A stretch of 64,000 nt of DNA, taken from NCBI RefSeq assembly GCF_051014685.1, contig NW_027478916.1:248001-312000 (forward strand), read 5' to 3'. The stretch is from Ptiloglossa arizonensis. Taxonomy: Eukaryota > Arthropoda > Insecta > Hymenoptera > Colletidae. The translations under genes and the position numbers were made by a program. The notes under the pieces were generated by a model. The model saw only the letters and a program-made list of their open reading frames with translations. It searched no databases and was not told the origin of the DNA. Below, piece by piece: positions 12,240-24,250 of this stretch; position 1 is the stretch's first letter, and every line of letters begins with the position of its first letter.

Positions 12240-14360
12240 TTCTCCCTAGGCCATTCTGGTTAAGCGTTTGGAGCAGCAGAATTGCGAAAAATTTTCTGCC
12301 TTCTCAACCATTTCTTGGCTCCAAACTCCCATATCTCGCGAACGGATTGACCTAACCCAACAATTCCTGTAGCGTCTGAAAGTAGAAACTCGCCCGATTA
12401 CAACGGTATGTGTATTTCTTCCCTAGTCCATTCTTGTTAAGCGTTTGGTTCAGCAGAATTGCGAAAAATTTGCTGTCTTCTCAACCATTTCTTAGATTCA
12501 AAGACCCATATCTCGCGAACGGATTGACCAAACTCAAAAATTCCTGCTGCGTCTGAAAGTAGAAACTAGCCCGATTACAACGGTATGTGTATTTTCTCCC
12601 TAGGCCATTCTGGTTAAGCGTTTGGAGCAGCAGAATTGCGAAAAATTTTTTGCCTTCTCAACCATTTCTTGGATTCAAACTCCCATATCTCGCGAACGGA
12701 TTGCCCTCACCCAAAAATTCCTATTGCATCTGAAAGTAGAAACTAGCCCGATTACAACGGTATGTGTATTTTCTCCCTAGGCCATTCTGGTTAAGCGTTC
12801 GGAGCAGCAGAATTGCGAAAAATTTTTTGCCTTCTCAACCATTTCTTGGCCCAAACTCCCATATCTCGCGAACGGATTGACCTAACCCAAAAATTCCAAA
12901 TGCATCTGAAAGTAGAAACTCGCCCGATTACAACGGTATGTGTATTTTTTCCCTAGGCAATTCTGGTTAAGCGTTTGGAGCAGCAGAATTGCGAAAAATT
13001 TGTTGTCTTCTCAACCATTTCTTGGCTTCAAACTCCCATATCCCGCGAACGGATTGACCTAACCCAAAAATTCCTATTGCATCTGAAAGTAGAAACATGC
13101 CCGATTACAACGGTGTGTGTATTTTTTCCCTAGGCCATTCTGGTTAAGCGTTTGGAGCAGCAGAATTGCGAAAAATTTTTTGCCTTCTCAACCATTTCTT
13201 GGCTTCAAACTCCCATATCTCGCGAACGGATTGACATAACCCAAAAAGTCCTATTGCATCTGAAAGTAGAAACTAGCCCGATTACAGCGGTATGTGTATT
13301 TTCTCCCTAGGCCATTCTGGTTAAGCGTTTGGAGCAGCAGAATTGCGAAGAATTTTTTGCCCTCTCAACCATTTCTTGGCTTCAAACTCCCATATCTCGC
13401 GAACGGATTGACCTAACCCAAAAATTCCTATTGCATCTGAAAGTAGAAACTCGCCCGATTATAGCGGTATGTGTATTTCTACCCTAGGCCATTCTGGTTA
13501 AGCGTTTGGAGCAGCAGAATTGCGAAAAATTTTTTGCCTTCTCAACCATTTCTTGGCTCAAACTCCCATATCTCGCGATCGGATTGACCTAACCCAAAAA
13601 TTCCAATTGCATCTGAAAGTAGAACCTCGCCCGATTACAACGGTATGTGTATTTTTTCCCTAGGCCATTCTGGTTAAGCGTTTGGAGCAGCAGAATTGCG
13701 AAAAATTTGTTGTCTTCTCAACCATTTCTTAGCTTCAAACTCCCATATCTCGCGAACGGATTGACCTAACCCAAAAATTCCTATTGCATCTGAAAGTAGA
13801 AACTCGCCCGATTACAACGGTATGTGTATTTTCTCCATAGGCCATTCTGGTTAAGCGTTTGGAGCAGCAGAATTGCGAAAAATTTTTTGCCTTCTCAACC
13901 ATTTCTTGGCTTCAAACTCACATATCTCGCGAACGGATTGACCTCACCCAAAAATTCCTATTGCATCTGAAAGTAGAAACTAGCCCGATTACAACGGTAT
14001 GTGTATTTTCTCCCTAGGCCACTCTGGTTAAGCGTTTGGAGCAGCAGAATTGCGAAAAATTTTTTGCCTTCTCAACCATTTCTTGGCCCAAACTCCCATA
14101 TCTCGCGAACGGATCTACCTAACCCAAAAATTCCAATTGCATCTGAAAGTAGAAACTCGCCCGATTACAACGGTTTGTGTATTTTTTCCCTAGGCCATTC
14201 CTGTTAAGCGTTTGGAGCAGAAGAATTGCGAAAAATTTTTTGCCTTCTCAACCATTTCTTGGCTTCAAACTCCCATATCTGGCGAACGGATTGCCCTAAC
14301 CCAAAAATTCCTATTGCATCTGAAAGTAGAAACTCGCCCGATTACAGCGGTGTGTGTATT
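12240..14360 (+). repeat. HOR unit beta (12 monomers), tandem with gamma
   Basis: Beta pairs with the unit that follows it at an offset of 2,121 bp (cccaacaatt at 12,356 and 14,477; cccaaaaagtcc at 13,240 and 15,361). The offset grows to 2,297 bp after gamma's extra monomer (atagcggtatgtg at 13,461 and 15,758). It opens with core module copy 2. Short 176-bp units (cttggcccaaac, ttggctcaaac) explain why the offsets fall a few bases short of whole multiples of 177. Confidence 0.85.
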
Positions 14361-16657
14361 TTCTCCCTAGGCCATTCTGGTTAAGCGTTTGGAGCAGCAG
14401 AATTGCGAAAAATTTTCTGCCTTCTCAACCATTTCTTGGCTCCAAACTCCCATATCTCGCGAACGGATTGACCTAACCCAACAATTCCTGTAGCGTCTGA
14501 AAGTAGAAACTCGCCCGATTACAACGGTATGTGTATTTCTTCCCTAGCCCATTCTTGTTAAGCGTTTGGTTCAGCAGAATTGCGAAAAATTTGTTGTCTT
14601 CTCAACCATTTCTTAGTTTCAAAGACCCATATCTCGCGAACGGATTGACCAAACTCAAAAATTCCTGCTGCGTCTGAAAGTAGAAACTAGCCCGATTACA
14701 ACGATATGTGTATTTTCTCCCTAGGCCATTCTGGTTAAGCGTTTGGAGCAGCAGAATTGCGAAAAATTTTTTGCCTTCTCAACCATTTCTTGGATTCAAA
14801 CTCCCATATCTCGCGAACGGATTGACCTCACCCAAAAATTCCTATTGCATCTGAAAGTAGAAACTAGCCCGATTACAACGGTATGTGTATTTTCTCCCTA
14901 GGCCATTCTGGTTAAGCGTTCGGAGCAGCAGAATTGCGAAAAATTTTTTGCCTTCTCAACCATTTCTTGGCCCAAACTCCCATATCTCGCGAACGGATTG
15001 ACCTAACCCAAAAATTCCAAATGCATCTGAAAGTAGAAACTCGCCCGATTACAACGGTATGTGTATTTTTTCCCTAGGCAATTCTGGTTAAGCGTTTGGA
15101 GCAGCAGAATTGCGAAAAATTTGTTGTCTTCTCAACCATTTCTTGGCTTCAAACTCCCATATCCCGCGAACGGATTGACCTAACCCAAAAATTCCTATTG
15201 CATCTGAAAGTAGAAACATGCCCGATTACAACGGTGTGTGTATTTTTTCCCTAGGCCATTCTGGTTAAGCGTTTGGAGCAGCAGAATTGCGAAAAATTTT
15301 TTGCCTTCTCAACCATTTCTTGGCTTCAAACTCCCATATCTCGCGAACGGATTGACCTAACCCAAAAAGTCCTATTGCATCTGAAAGTAGAAACTAGCCC
15401 GATTACAGCGGTATGTGTATTTTCTCCCTAGGCCATTCTGGTTAAGCGTTTGGAGCAGCAGAATTGCGAAGAATTTTTTGCCCTCTCAACCATTTCTTGG
15501 CTTCAAACTCCCATATCTCGCGAACGGATTGACCTAACCCAAAAATTCCTATTGCATCTGAAAGTAGAAACTCGCCCGATTACAACGGTGTGTGTATTTT
15601 TTCCCTAGGCCATTCTGGTTAAGCGTTTGGAGCAGCAGAATTGCGAAAATTTTTTGCCTTCTCTACCATTTCTTGTCTTCAAACTCCCATATCTCGCGAA
15701 TGGATTGACCTAACCCAAAAATTCCTATTGCATCTGAAAGTAGAAACTCGCCCGATTATAGCGGTATGTGTATTTCTACCCTAGGCCATTCTGGTTAAGC
15801 GTTTGGAGCAGCAGAATTGCGAAAAATTTTTTGCCTTCTCAACCATTTCTTGGCTCAAACTCCCATATCTCGCGATCGGATTGACCTAACCCAAAAATTC
15901 CAATTGCATCTGAAAGTAGAACCTCGCCCGATTACAACGGTATGTGTATTTTTTCCCTAGGCCATTCTGGTTAAGCGTTTGGAGCAGCAGAATTGCGAAA
16001 AATTTGTTGTCTTCTCAACCATTTCTTAGCTTCAAACTCCCATATCTCGCGAACGGATTGACGTAACCCAAAAATTCCTATTGCATCTGAAAGTAGAAAC
16101 TCGCCCGATTACAACGGTATGTGTATTTTCTCCATAGGCCATTCTGGTTAAGCGTTTGGAGCAGCAGAATTGCGAAAAATTTTTTGCCTTCTCAACCATT
16201 TCTTGGCTTCAAACTCCCATATCTCGCGAACGGATTGACCTCACCCAAAAATTCCTATTGCATCTGAAAGTAGAAACTAGCCCGATTACAACGGTATGTG
16301 TATTTTCTCCCTAGGCCACTCTGGTTAAGCGTTTGGAGCAGCAGAATTGCGAAAAATTTTTTGCCTTCTCAACCATTTCTTGGCCCAAACTCCCATATCT
16401 CGCGAACGGATCTACCTAACCCAAAAATTCCAATTGCATCTGAAAGTAGAAACTCGCCCGATTACAACGGTTTGTGTATTTTTTCCCTAGGCCATTCCTG
16501 TTAAGCGTTTGGAGCAGAAGAATTGCGAAAAATTTTTTGCCTTCTCAACCATTTCTTGGCTTCAAACTCCCATATCTGGCGAACGGATTGCCCTAACCCA
16601 AAAATTCCTATTGCATCTGAAAGTAGAAACTCGCCCGATTACAGCGGTGTGTGTATT
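14361..16657 (+). repeat. HOR unit gamma (13 monomers)
   Basis: This is the second copy of the beta unit, with one additional monomer at roughly 15,570-15,745 (marked by gcgaaaattttttgcc and cttgtcttcaaac with gaatggattg). It opens with core module copy 3. At 14,690-14,706 one monomer has acgatatg in place of acggtatg. Similarity to beta ends near 16,657. Confidence 0.85.
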
Positions 16658-17883
16658 TTTTCCCTAGGCCATTCTGGTTAAGCGTTTGGAGCAGCAGAAT
16701 TGCGAAAAATTTGTTGTCTTCTCAATCATTTCTTAGCTTCAAACTCCCATATCTCGCGAACGGATTGACCAAACCCAAAAATTCCTGCTGCGTTTGAAAG
16801 TAGAAACTAGCCCGATTACAACGGTATGTGTATTTTCTCCCTAGGCCATTCTGGTTAAGCGTTTGGAGCAGCAGAATTGCGAAAAATTTTTTGCCTTCTC
16901 AACCATTTCTTGGATTCAAACTCCCATATCTCGCGAACGGATTGTCCTAACCCAAAAATTCCTGTAGCGTCTGAAAGTAGAAACTCGGCCGATTACTACG
17001 GCATGTGTATTTTTTCCCTAGCCCACTCTGGTCAAGCGTTTGGAGCAGCAGAATTGCGAAAAATTTGTTTTCTTCTCAACCGTTTCTTGGCTTCAAACTC
17101 CCATATCTCGCGAAAGGATTGACCAACCAAAAAATTTCTATTGCATCTGAAAGTAGAAACTCGCCCGATTACAACGGTATGTGTATTTTTTCCCTAGGCC
17201 ATTCTGGTTAGGCGTTTGGAGCAGCAGAATTGCGAAAAATTTTTTGCCTTCTCAACCATTTCTTGGATTCAAAGTCCCATATCTCGCGAACAGATTGACC
17301 AAACCCAAAAATTCCTAAGGCGTCTGAAAGTAGAAACTAGCCCGATTACAAAGGTATGTGTATTTTCTCCCTAGGCCATTCTGGTTAAACGTTTGGAGCA
17401 GCAGAATTGCGAAAAATTTTCTGCCTTCTCAACCATTTCTTGGCTCCAAACTCCCATATCTCGCGAACGGATTGACCTAACCCAACAATTCCTGTAGCGT
17501 CTGAAAGTAGAAACTCGCCCGATTACAACGGTATGTGTATTTCTTCCCTAGCCCATTCTTGTTAAGCGTTTGGTTCAGCAGAATTGCGAAAAATTTGTTG
17601 TCTTCTCAACCATTTCTTAGCTTCAAAGTCCCATATCTCGCGAACGGATTGACCAAACCCAAAAATTCCTGCTGCGTCTGAAAGTAGATACTAGCCCGAT
17701 TACAACGGTATGTGTATTTTCTCCCTAGGCCATTCTGGTTAAGCGTTTGGAGCAGCAGAATTGCGAAAAATTTTTTGCCTTCTCAACCATTTCTTGGATT
17801 CAAACTCCCATATCTCGCGAACGGATTGACCTCACCCAAAAATTCCTATTGCATCTGAAAGTAGAAACTAGCCCGATTACAAC
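16658..17883 (+). repeat. Linker monomers and start of core module copy 4
   Basis: About seven monomers between gamma and the 6.4-kb repeat. The first part (16,658-17,362) has unusual variants, including ggattgtccta, actcggccgattactac, gaaaggattgaccaacc and cctaaggcg. From about 17,363 it becomes core module copy 4 (cccaacaatt at 17,481), which continues into the next block. The tyrosine-free change ggtcaagcg near 17,030 leaves an accidental open stretch of 81 codons (16,877-17,122). Confidence 0.75.
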
Positions 17884-18432
17884 GGTATGTGTATTTTCTC
17901 CCTAGGCCATTCTGGTTAAGCGTTTGGAGCAGCAGAATTGCGAAAAATTTTTTGCCTTCTCAACCATTTCTTGGCCCAAACTCCCATATCTCGCGAACGG
18001 ATTGGCCTAACCCAAAAATTCCAAATGCATCTGAAAGTAGAAACTCGCCCGATTACAACGGTATGTGTATTTTTTCCCTAGGCAATTCTGGTTAAGCGTT
18101 TGGAGCAGCAGAATTGCGAAAAATTTGTTGTCTTCTCAACCATTTCTTGGCTTCAAACTCCCATATCCCGCGAACGGATTGACCTAACCCAAAAATTCCT
18201 ATTGCATCTGAAAGTAGAAACTCGCCCGATTACAACGGTGTGTGTATTTTTTCCCTAGGCCATTCTGGTTAAGCGTTTGGAGCAGCAGAATTGCGAAAAA
18301 TTTTTTGCCTTCTCAACCATTTCTTGGCTTCAAACTCCCATATCTCGCGAACGGATTGACCTAACCCAAAAAGTCCTATTGCATCTGAAAGTAGAAACTA
18401 GCCCGATTACAGCGGTATGTGTATTTTCTCCC

Positions 18433-20023
18433 TAGGCCATTCTGGTTAAGCGTTTGGAGCAGCAGAATTGCGAAAAATTTTTTGCCCTCTCAACCATTTC
18501 TTGGCTTCAAACTCCCATATCTCGCGAACGGATTGACCTAACCCAAAAATTCCTATTGCATCTGAAAGTAGAAACTCGCCCGATTACAACGGTGTGTGTA
18601 TTTTTTCCCTAGGCCATTCTGGTTAAGCGTTTGGAGCAGCAGAATTGCGAAAATTTTTTGCCTTCTCAACCATTTCTTGTCTTCAAACTCCCATATCTCG
18701 CGAATGGATTGACCTAACCCAAAAATTCCTATTGCATCTGAAAGTAGAAACTCGCCCGATTATAGCGGTATGTGTATTTTTACCCTAGGCCATTCTGGTT
18801 AAGCGTTTGGAGCAGCAGAATTGCGAAAAATTTTTTGCCTTCTCAACCATTTCTTGGCTCAAACTCCCATATCTCGCGATCGGATTGACCTAACCCAAAA
18901 ATTCCAATTGCATCTGAAAGTAGAAACTCGCCCGATAACAACGGTATGTGTATTTTTCCCCTAGGCCATTCTGGTTAAGCGTTTGGAGCAGCAGAATTGC
19001 GAAAAATTTTTTGCCTTCTCAACCATTTCTTGGCTTCAAACTCCCATATCTCGCGAACGGATTGACCTAACCCAAAAATTCCTATTGCATCTGAAAGTAG
19101 AAACTCGCCCGATTATAGCGGTATGTGTATTTTTTCCCTAGGCCATTCTGGTTAAGCGTTTGGAGCAGCAGAATTGCGAGAAATTTTTTGCCTTCTCAAC
19201 CATTTCTTGGCTTCAAACTCCCATATCTCGCGAACGGATTGACATAACCCAAAAATTCCTGCTGCGTCTGAAAGTAGAAACTCGCCCGATTTCAACGGTA
19301 CGTGTATTTTTTCCCTAGGCCATTCTGGTTAAGCGTGTGGAGCAGCAGAATTGCGAAAAATTTTTTGCCTTCTCAACCATTTCTTAGCTTCAAACTCCCA
19401 TATCTCGCGAACGGATTGACCTAACCCAAAAATTCCTGTTGCATCTGAAAGTAGAAACTCGCCCGATTACAACGGTATGTGTATTTTTTCCCTAGCCCAT
19501 TCTGGTCAAGCGTTTGGAGCAGCAGAATTGCGAAAAATTTGTTGTCTTCTCAACCATTTCTTAGCTTCAAACTCCCTTATCTCGCGAACGGATTAACCTA
19601 ACCCAAAAATTCCTATTGCATCTGAAAGTAGAAACCCGCCCGATTACAACGGTATGTGTATTTTTTCCCTATGTCATTCTGGTTAAGCATTTGGAGCAGC
19701 AGAATTGCGAAAAATTTTTTGCCTGCTCAACCATTTCTTGGCTTCAAACTCCCATATCTCGCGAACGGATAGACCTAACCCAAAAATTCCTATTGCATCT
19801 GAAAGTGGAAGCTCGCCCGATTACAGCGGTATGTGTATTTTTTCTCTAGGCCATTGTGGTTAAGCGTTTGGAGCAGCAGAATTGCGAAAAATTTGTTGTC
19901 TTCTCAACCATTTCTTGGCTTCAAGCTCCCATATCTCGCGAACGGATTGACCTAACCCCAAAATTCCTGTTGCGTCTGAAAGTAGAAACTCGCCCGATTA
20001 CAGCGGTATGTGTATTTTTTCCC
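18433..20023 (+). repeat. 9-monomer tandem duplication nested in the 6.4-kb unit, copy 1 (1,591 bp)
   Basis: It matches 20,024-21,614 at a constant 1,591-bp offset, with shared markers gccctctcaacc, gcgaaaattttttgcc, gaatggattg, tatttttaccc, gcgatcggattg and gatttcaacggtacg. The two one-base-short monomers (gcgaaaatttttt and ggctcaaac) account for 1,591 being 9 x 177 minus 2. The whole pair is present again in copy 2 of the 6,367-bp unit, from about 24,800. Confidence 0.92.
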
Positions 20024-21614
20024 CAGGCCATTCTGGTTAAGCGTTTGGAGCAGCAGAATTGCGAAAAATTTTTTGCCCTCTCAACCATTTCTTGGCTTCA
20101 AACTCCCATATCTCGCGAACGGATTGACCTAACCCAAAAATTCCTATTGCATCTGAAAGTAGAAACTCGCCCGATTACAACGGTGTGTGTATTTTTTCCC
20201 TAGGCCATTCTGGTTAAGCGTTTGGAGCAGCAGAATTGCGAAAATTTTTTGCCTTCTCAACCATTTCTTGTCTTCAAACTCCCATATCTCGCGAATGGAT
20301 TGACCTAACCCAAAAATTCCTATTGCATCTGAAAGTAGAAACTCGCCCGATTATAGCGGTATGTGTATTTTTACCCTAGGCCATTCTGGTTAAGCGTTTG
20401 GAGCAGCAGAATTGCGAAAAATTTTTTGCCTTCTCAACCATTTCTTGGCTCAAACTCCCATATCTCGCGATCGGATTGACCTAACCCAAAAATTCCAATT
20501 GCATCTGAAAGTAGAAACTCGCCCGATAACAACGGTATGTGTATTTTTCCCCTAGGCCATTCTGGTTAAGCGTTTGGAGCAGCAGAATTGCGAAAAATTT
20601 TTTGCCTTCTCAACCATTTCTTGGCTTCAAACTCCCATATCTCGCGAACGGATTGACCTAACCCAAAAATTCCTATTGCATCTGAAAGTAGAAACTCGCC
20701 CGATTATAGCGGTATGTGTATTTTTTCCCTAGGCCATTCTGGTTAAGCGTTTGGAGCAGCAGAATTGCGAGAAATTTTTTGCCTTCTCAACCATTTCTTG
20801 GCTTCAAACTCCCATATCTCGCGAACGGATTGACATAACCCAAAAATTCCTGCTGCGTCTGAAAGTAGAAACTCGCCCGATTTCAACGGTACGTGTATTT
20901 TTTCCCTAGGCCATTCTGGTTAAGCGTGTGGAGCAGCAGAATTGCGAAAAATTTTTTGCCTTCTCAACCATTTCTTAGCTTCAAACTCCCATATCTCGCG
21001 AACGGATTGACCTAACCCAAAAATTCCTGTTGCATCTGAAAGTAGAAACTCGCCCGATTACAACGGTATGTGTATTTTTTCCCTAGCCCATTCTGGTCAA
21101 GCGTTTGGAGCAGCAGAATTGCGAAAAATTTGTTGTCTTCTCAACCATTTCTTAGCTTCAAACTCCCTTATCTCGCGAACGGATTAACCTAACCCAAAAA
21201 TTCCTATTGCATCTGAAAGTAGAAACCCGCCCGATTACAACGGTATGTGTATTTTTTCCCTATGTCATTCTGGTTAAGCATTTGGAGCAGCAGAATTGCG
21301 AAAAATTTTTTGCCTGCTCAACCATTTCTTGGCTTCAAACTCCCATATCTCGCGAACGGATAGACCTAACCCAAAAATTCCTATTGCATCTGAAAGTGGA
21401 AGCTCGCCCGATTACAGCGGTATGTGTATTTTTTCTCTAGGCCATTGTGGTTAAGCGTTTGGAGCAGCAGAATTGCGAAAAATTTGTTGTCTTCTCAACC
21501 ATTTCTTGGCTTCAAGCTCCCATATCTCGCGAACGGATTGACCTAACCCCAAAATTCCTGTTGCGTCTGAAAGTAGAAACTCGCCCGATTACAGCGGTAT
21601 GTGTATTTTTTCCC
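20024..21614 (+). repeat. 9-monomer tandem duplication, copy 2 (1,591 bp)
   Basis: The copy ends where ccccaggccatt becomes ccccagcccatt at about 21,616. Its monomer at 21,207-21,440 keeps the cctgctc, gatagacc and ttctctagg variants of copy 1 (19,616-19,849), showing descent from the same unit. Confidence 0.9.
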
Positions 21615-22198
21615 CAGCCCATTCTGGTTAAGCGTTTGGAGCAGCAGAATTGCGAAAAATTTGTTGTCTTCTCAACCATTTCTTTGCTTCAAACTCCCAT
21701 ATCTCGCGAACGGATTGACCTAACCCAAAAATTCCTATTGCACCTGATAGTAGAAACTCGCCCGATTAGAACGGTATGTGTATTTTTTCCCTAGCCCATT
21801 CTGGTCAAGCGTTTGGAGCAGCAGAATTGCGAAAAATTTGTTGTCTTCTCAACCATTTCTTAGCTTCAAACTCCCTTATCTCGCGAACGGATTAACCTAA
21901 CCCAAAAATACCTATTGCATCTGAAAGTAGAAACCCGCCCGATTACAACGGTATGTGTATTTTTTCCCTATGTCATTCTGGTTAAGCATTTGGAGCAGCA
22001 GAATTGCGAAAAATTTTTTGCCTTCTCAACCATTTCTTGGCTTCAAACTCCCATATCTCGCGAACGGATTGACCTAACCCAAAAATTCCTATTGCATCTG
22101 AAAGTAGAAACTCGCCCGATTACAGCGGTATGTGTATTTTTTCCCTAGGCCATTGTGGTTAAGCGTTTGGAGCAGCAGAATTGCGAAAAATTTGTTGT
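20960..22198 (+). repeat. 7-monomer tandem duplication, copy 1 (1,239 bp)
   Basis: It matches 22,199 onward at an offset of exactly 7 x 177 bp. The two-monomer open stretches at 21,447-21,794 and 22,686-23,033 are the same sequence in both copies. A few substitutions separate the copies (cctgctc/ccttctc, gatagacc/gattgacc, ttctctagg/ttccctagg, ctcgcgaac/ctcgtgaac), so it is older than the 6,367-bp event. It overlaps the 1,591-bp duplication. Confidence 0.85.
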
Positions 22199-23456
22199 CT
22201 CCTCAACCATTTCTTAGCTTCAAACTCCCATATCTCGCGAACGGATTGACCTAACCCAAAAATTCCTGTTGCATCTGAAAGTAGAAACTCGCCCGATTAC
22301 AACGGTATGTGTATTTTTTCCCTAGCCCATTCTGGTCAAGCGTTTGGAGCAGCAGAATTGCGAAAAATTTGTTGTCTTCTCAACTATTTCTTAGCTTCAA
22401 ACTCCCTTATCTCGTGAACGGATTAACCTAACCCAAAAATTCCTATTGCATCTGAAAGTAGAAACCCGCCCGATTACAACGGTATGTGTATTTTTTCCCT
22501 ATGTCATTCTGGTTAAGCATTTGGAGCAGCAGAATTGCGAAAAATTTTTTGCCTTCTCAACCATTTCTTGGCTTCAAACTCCCATATCTCGCGAACGGAT
22601 TGACCTAACCCAAAAATTCCTATTGCATCTGAAAGTGGAAGCTCGCCCGATTACAGCGGTATGTGTATTTTTTCCCTAGGCCATTGTGGTTAAGCGTTTG
22701 GAGCAGCAGAATTGCGAAAAATTTGTTGTCTTCTCAACCATTTCTTGGCTTCAAGCTCCCATATCTCGCGAACGGATTGACCTAACCCCAAAATTCCTGT
22801 TGCGTCTGAAAGTAGAAACTCGCCCGATTACAGCGGTATGTGTATTTTTTCCCCAGCCCATTCTGGTTAAGCGTTTGGAGCAGCAGAATTGCGAAAAATT
22901 TGTTGTCTTCTCAACCATTTCTTTGCTTCAAACTCCCATATCTCGCGAACGGATTGACCTAACCCAAAAATTCCTATTGCACCTGATAGTAGAAACTCGC
23001 CCGATTAGAACGGTATGTGTATTTTTTCCCTAGCCCATTCTGGTCAAGCGTTTGGAGCAGCAGAATTGCGAAAAATTTGTTGTCTTCTCAACCATTTCTT
23101 AGCTTCAAACTCCCTTATCTCGCGAACGGATTAACCTAACCCAAAAATACCTACTGCATCTGAAAGTAGAAACCCGCCCGATTACAACGGTATGTGTATT
23201 TTTTCCCTATGTCATTCTGGTTAAGCATTTGGAGCAGCAGAATTGCGAAAAATTTTTTGCCTTCTCAACCATTTCTTGGCTTCAAACTCCCATATCTCGC
23301 GAACGGATTGACCTAACCCAAAAATTCCTATTGCATCTGAAAGTAGAAACCCGCCCGATTACAGCGGTATGTGTATTTTTTCCCTAGGCCATTGTGGCTA
23401 AGCGTTTGGAGCAGCAGAATTGCGAAAAATTTGTTGTCTCCTCAACCATTTCTTAG
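22199..23456 (+). repeat. 7-monomer tandem duplication, copy 2
   Basis: The similarity extends to about 23,456, where cttagcttc becomes cttagcgtc. Its last monomers have ctactgcatc and ggctaagcg where copy 1 has ctattgcatc and ggttaagcg. Confidence 0.8.
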
Positions 23457-24250
23457 CGTCAAACTCCCATATCTCGCGAACGGATTGACCTAACCCAAAA
23501 ATTCCTGTTGCATCTGAAAGTAGAAACTGGCCCGATTACAACGGTATGTGTATTTTTTCCCTAGGCCATTCTGGTTAAGCGTTTGGAGCAGCCGAATTGC
23601 GAAAAATTTTTTGCCTTCCCAACCATTCCTTGGCTTCAAACTCCCATATCTCGCGAACGGATTGACCTAACCCAAAAATTCCTATTGCATCTGAAAGTAG
23701 AAACCCGCCCGATTACAACGGTATGTGAATTTTCTCCCTAGGCCATTCTGGTTAAGCGTTTGGAGCAGCAGAATTGCGAAAAATTTGTTGTCTTCTCAAC
23801 CATTTCTTAGCTTCAAACTCCCATATCTCGCGAACGGATTGACCTAACCCAAAAATTCCTGTTGCGTCTGAAAGTAGAAACTCGCCCGATTACAACGGTA
23901 TGTGTATTTTTTCCCTAGGCCATTCTGGTTAAGCGTTTGGAGCAGCAGAATTGCGAAAAATTTTTTGCCTTCTCAACCATTTCTTGGCTTCAAACTCCCA
24001 TATCTCGCGAACGGATTGACCTAACCCAAAAATTCCTATTGCATCTGAAAGTAGAAACTCGCCCGATTACAGCGGTATGTGTATTTTTTCCCTAGGCCAT
24101 TCTGGTTAAGCGTTTAGAGCAGCAGAATTGCGAAAAATTTATTGCCTTCTCAACCATTTCTTGGCTTCAAACACCCATATCTCGCGAACGGATTGACCTA
24201 ACCCAATAATTCCTATTGCATCTGAAAGTAGAAACAAGCCCGATTACAGC

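Larger units (their letters stand above)
17884..24250 (+). repeat. 36-monomer tandem duplication, copy 1 (6,367 bp)
   Basis: Position x equals x + 6,367 throughout, including rare markers: ggcctaacc with aaatgcatctg (18,003), ccgataacaacgg (18,932), gatttcaacggtacgtg (19,289), caactatttc with ctcgtgaac (22,383), ctactgcatc (23,151), gcagccgaattg (23,588) and cccaataattcc (24,202). I found no difference at any point compared. The left edge is sharp: upstream of 17,884 the sequence is actagcccgattacaac, whereas upstream of copy 2 it is acaagcccgattacagc. 6,367 equals 36 x 177 minus 5. Confidence 0.95.

Noticed and set aside
19856..20203. Open reading frames of 77-115 codons on the + strand, recurring at 19.6-63.4 kb
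   Set aside because: They are one frame of the satellite, read through where the per-monomer TAG is altered. They start at whatever ATG precedes, repeat with a 59-residue period, end at the next monomer's stop and have no gene-like context. Neighbouring monomers break the frame by stops or one-base indels.
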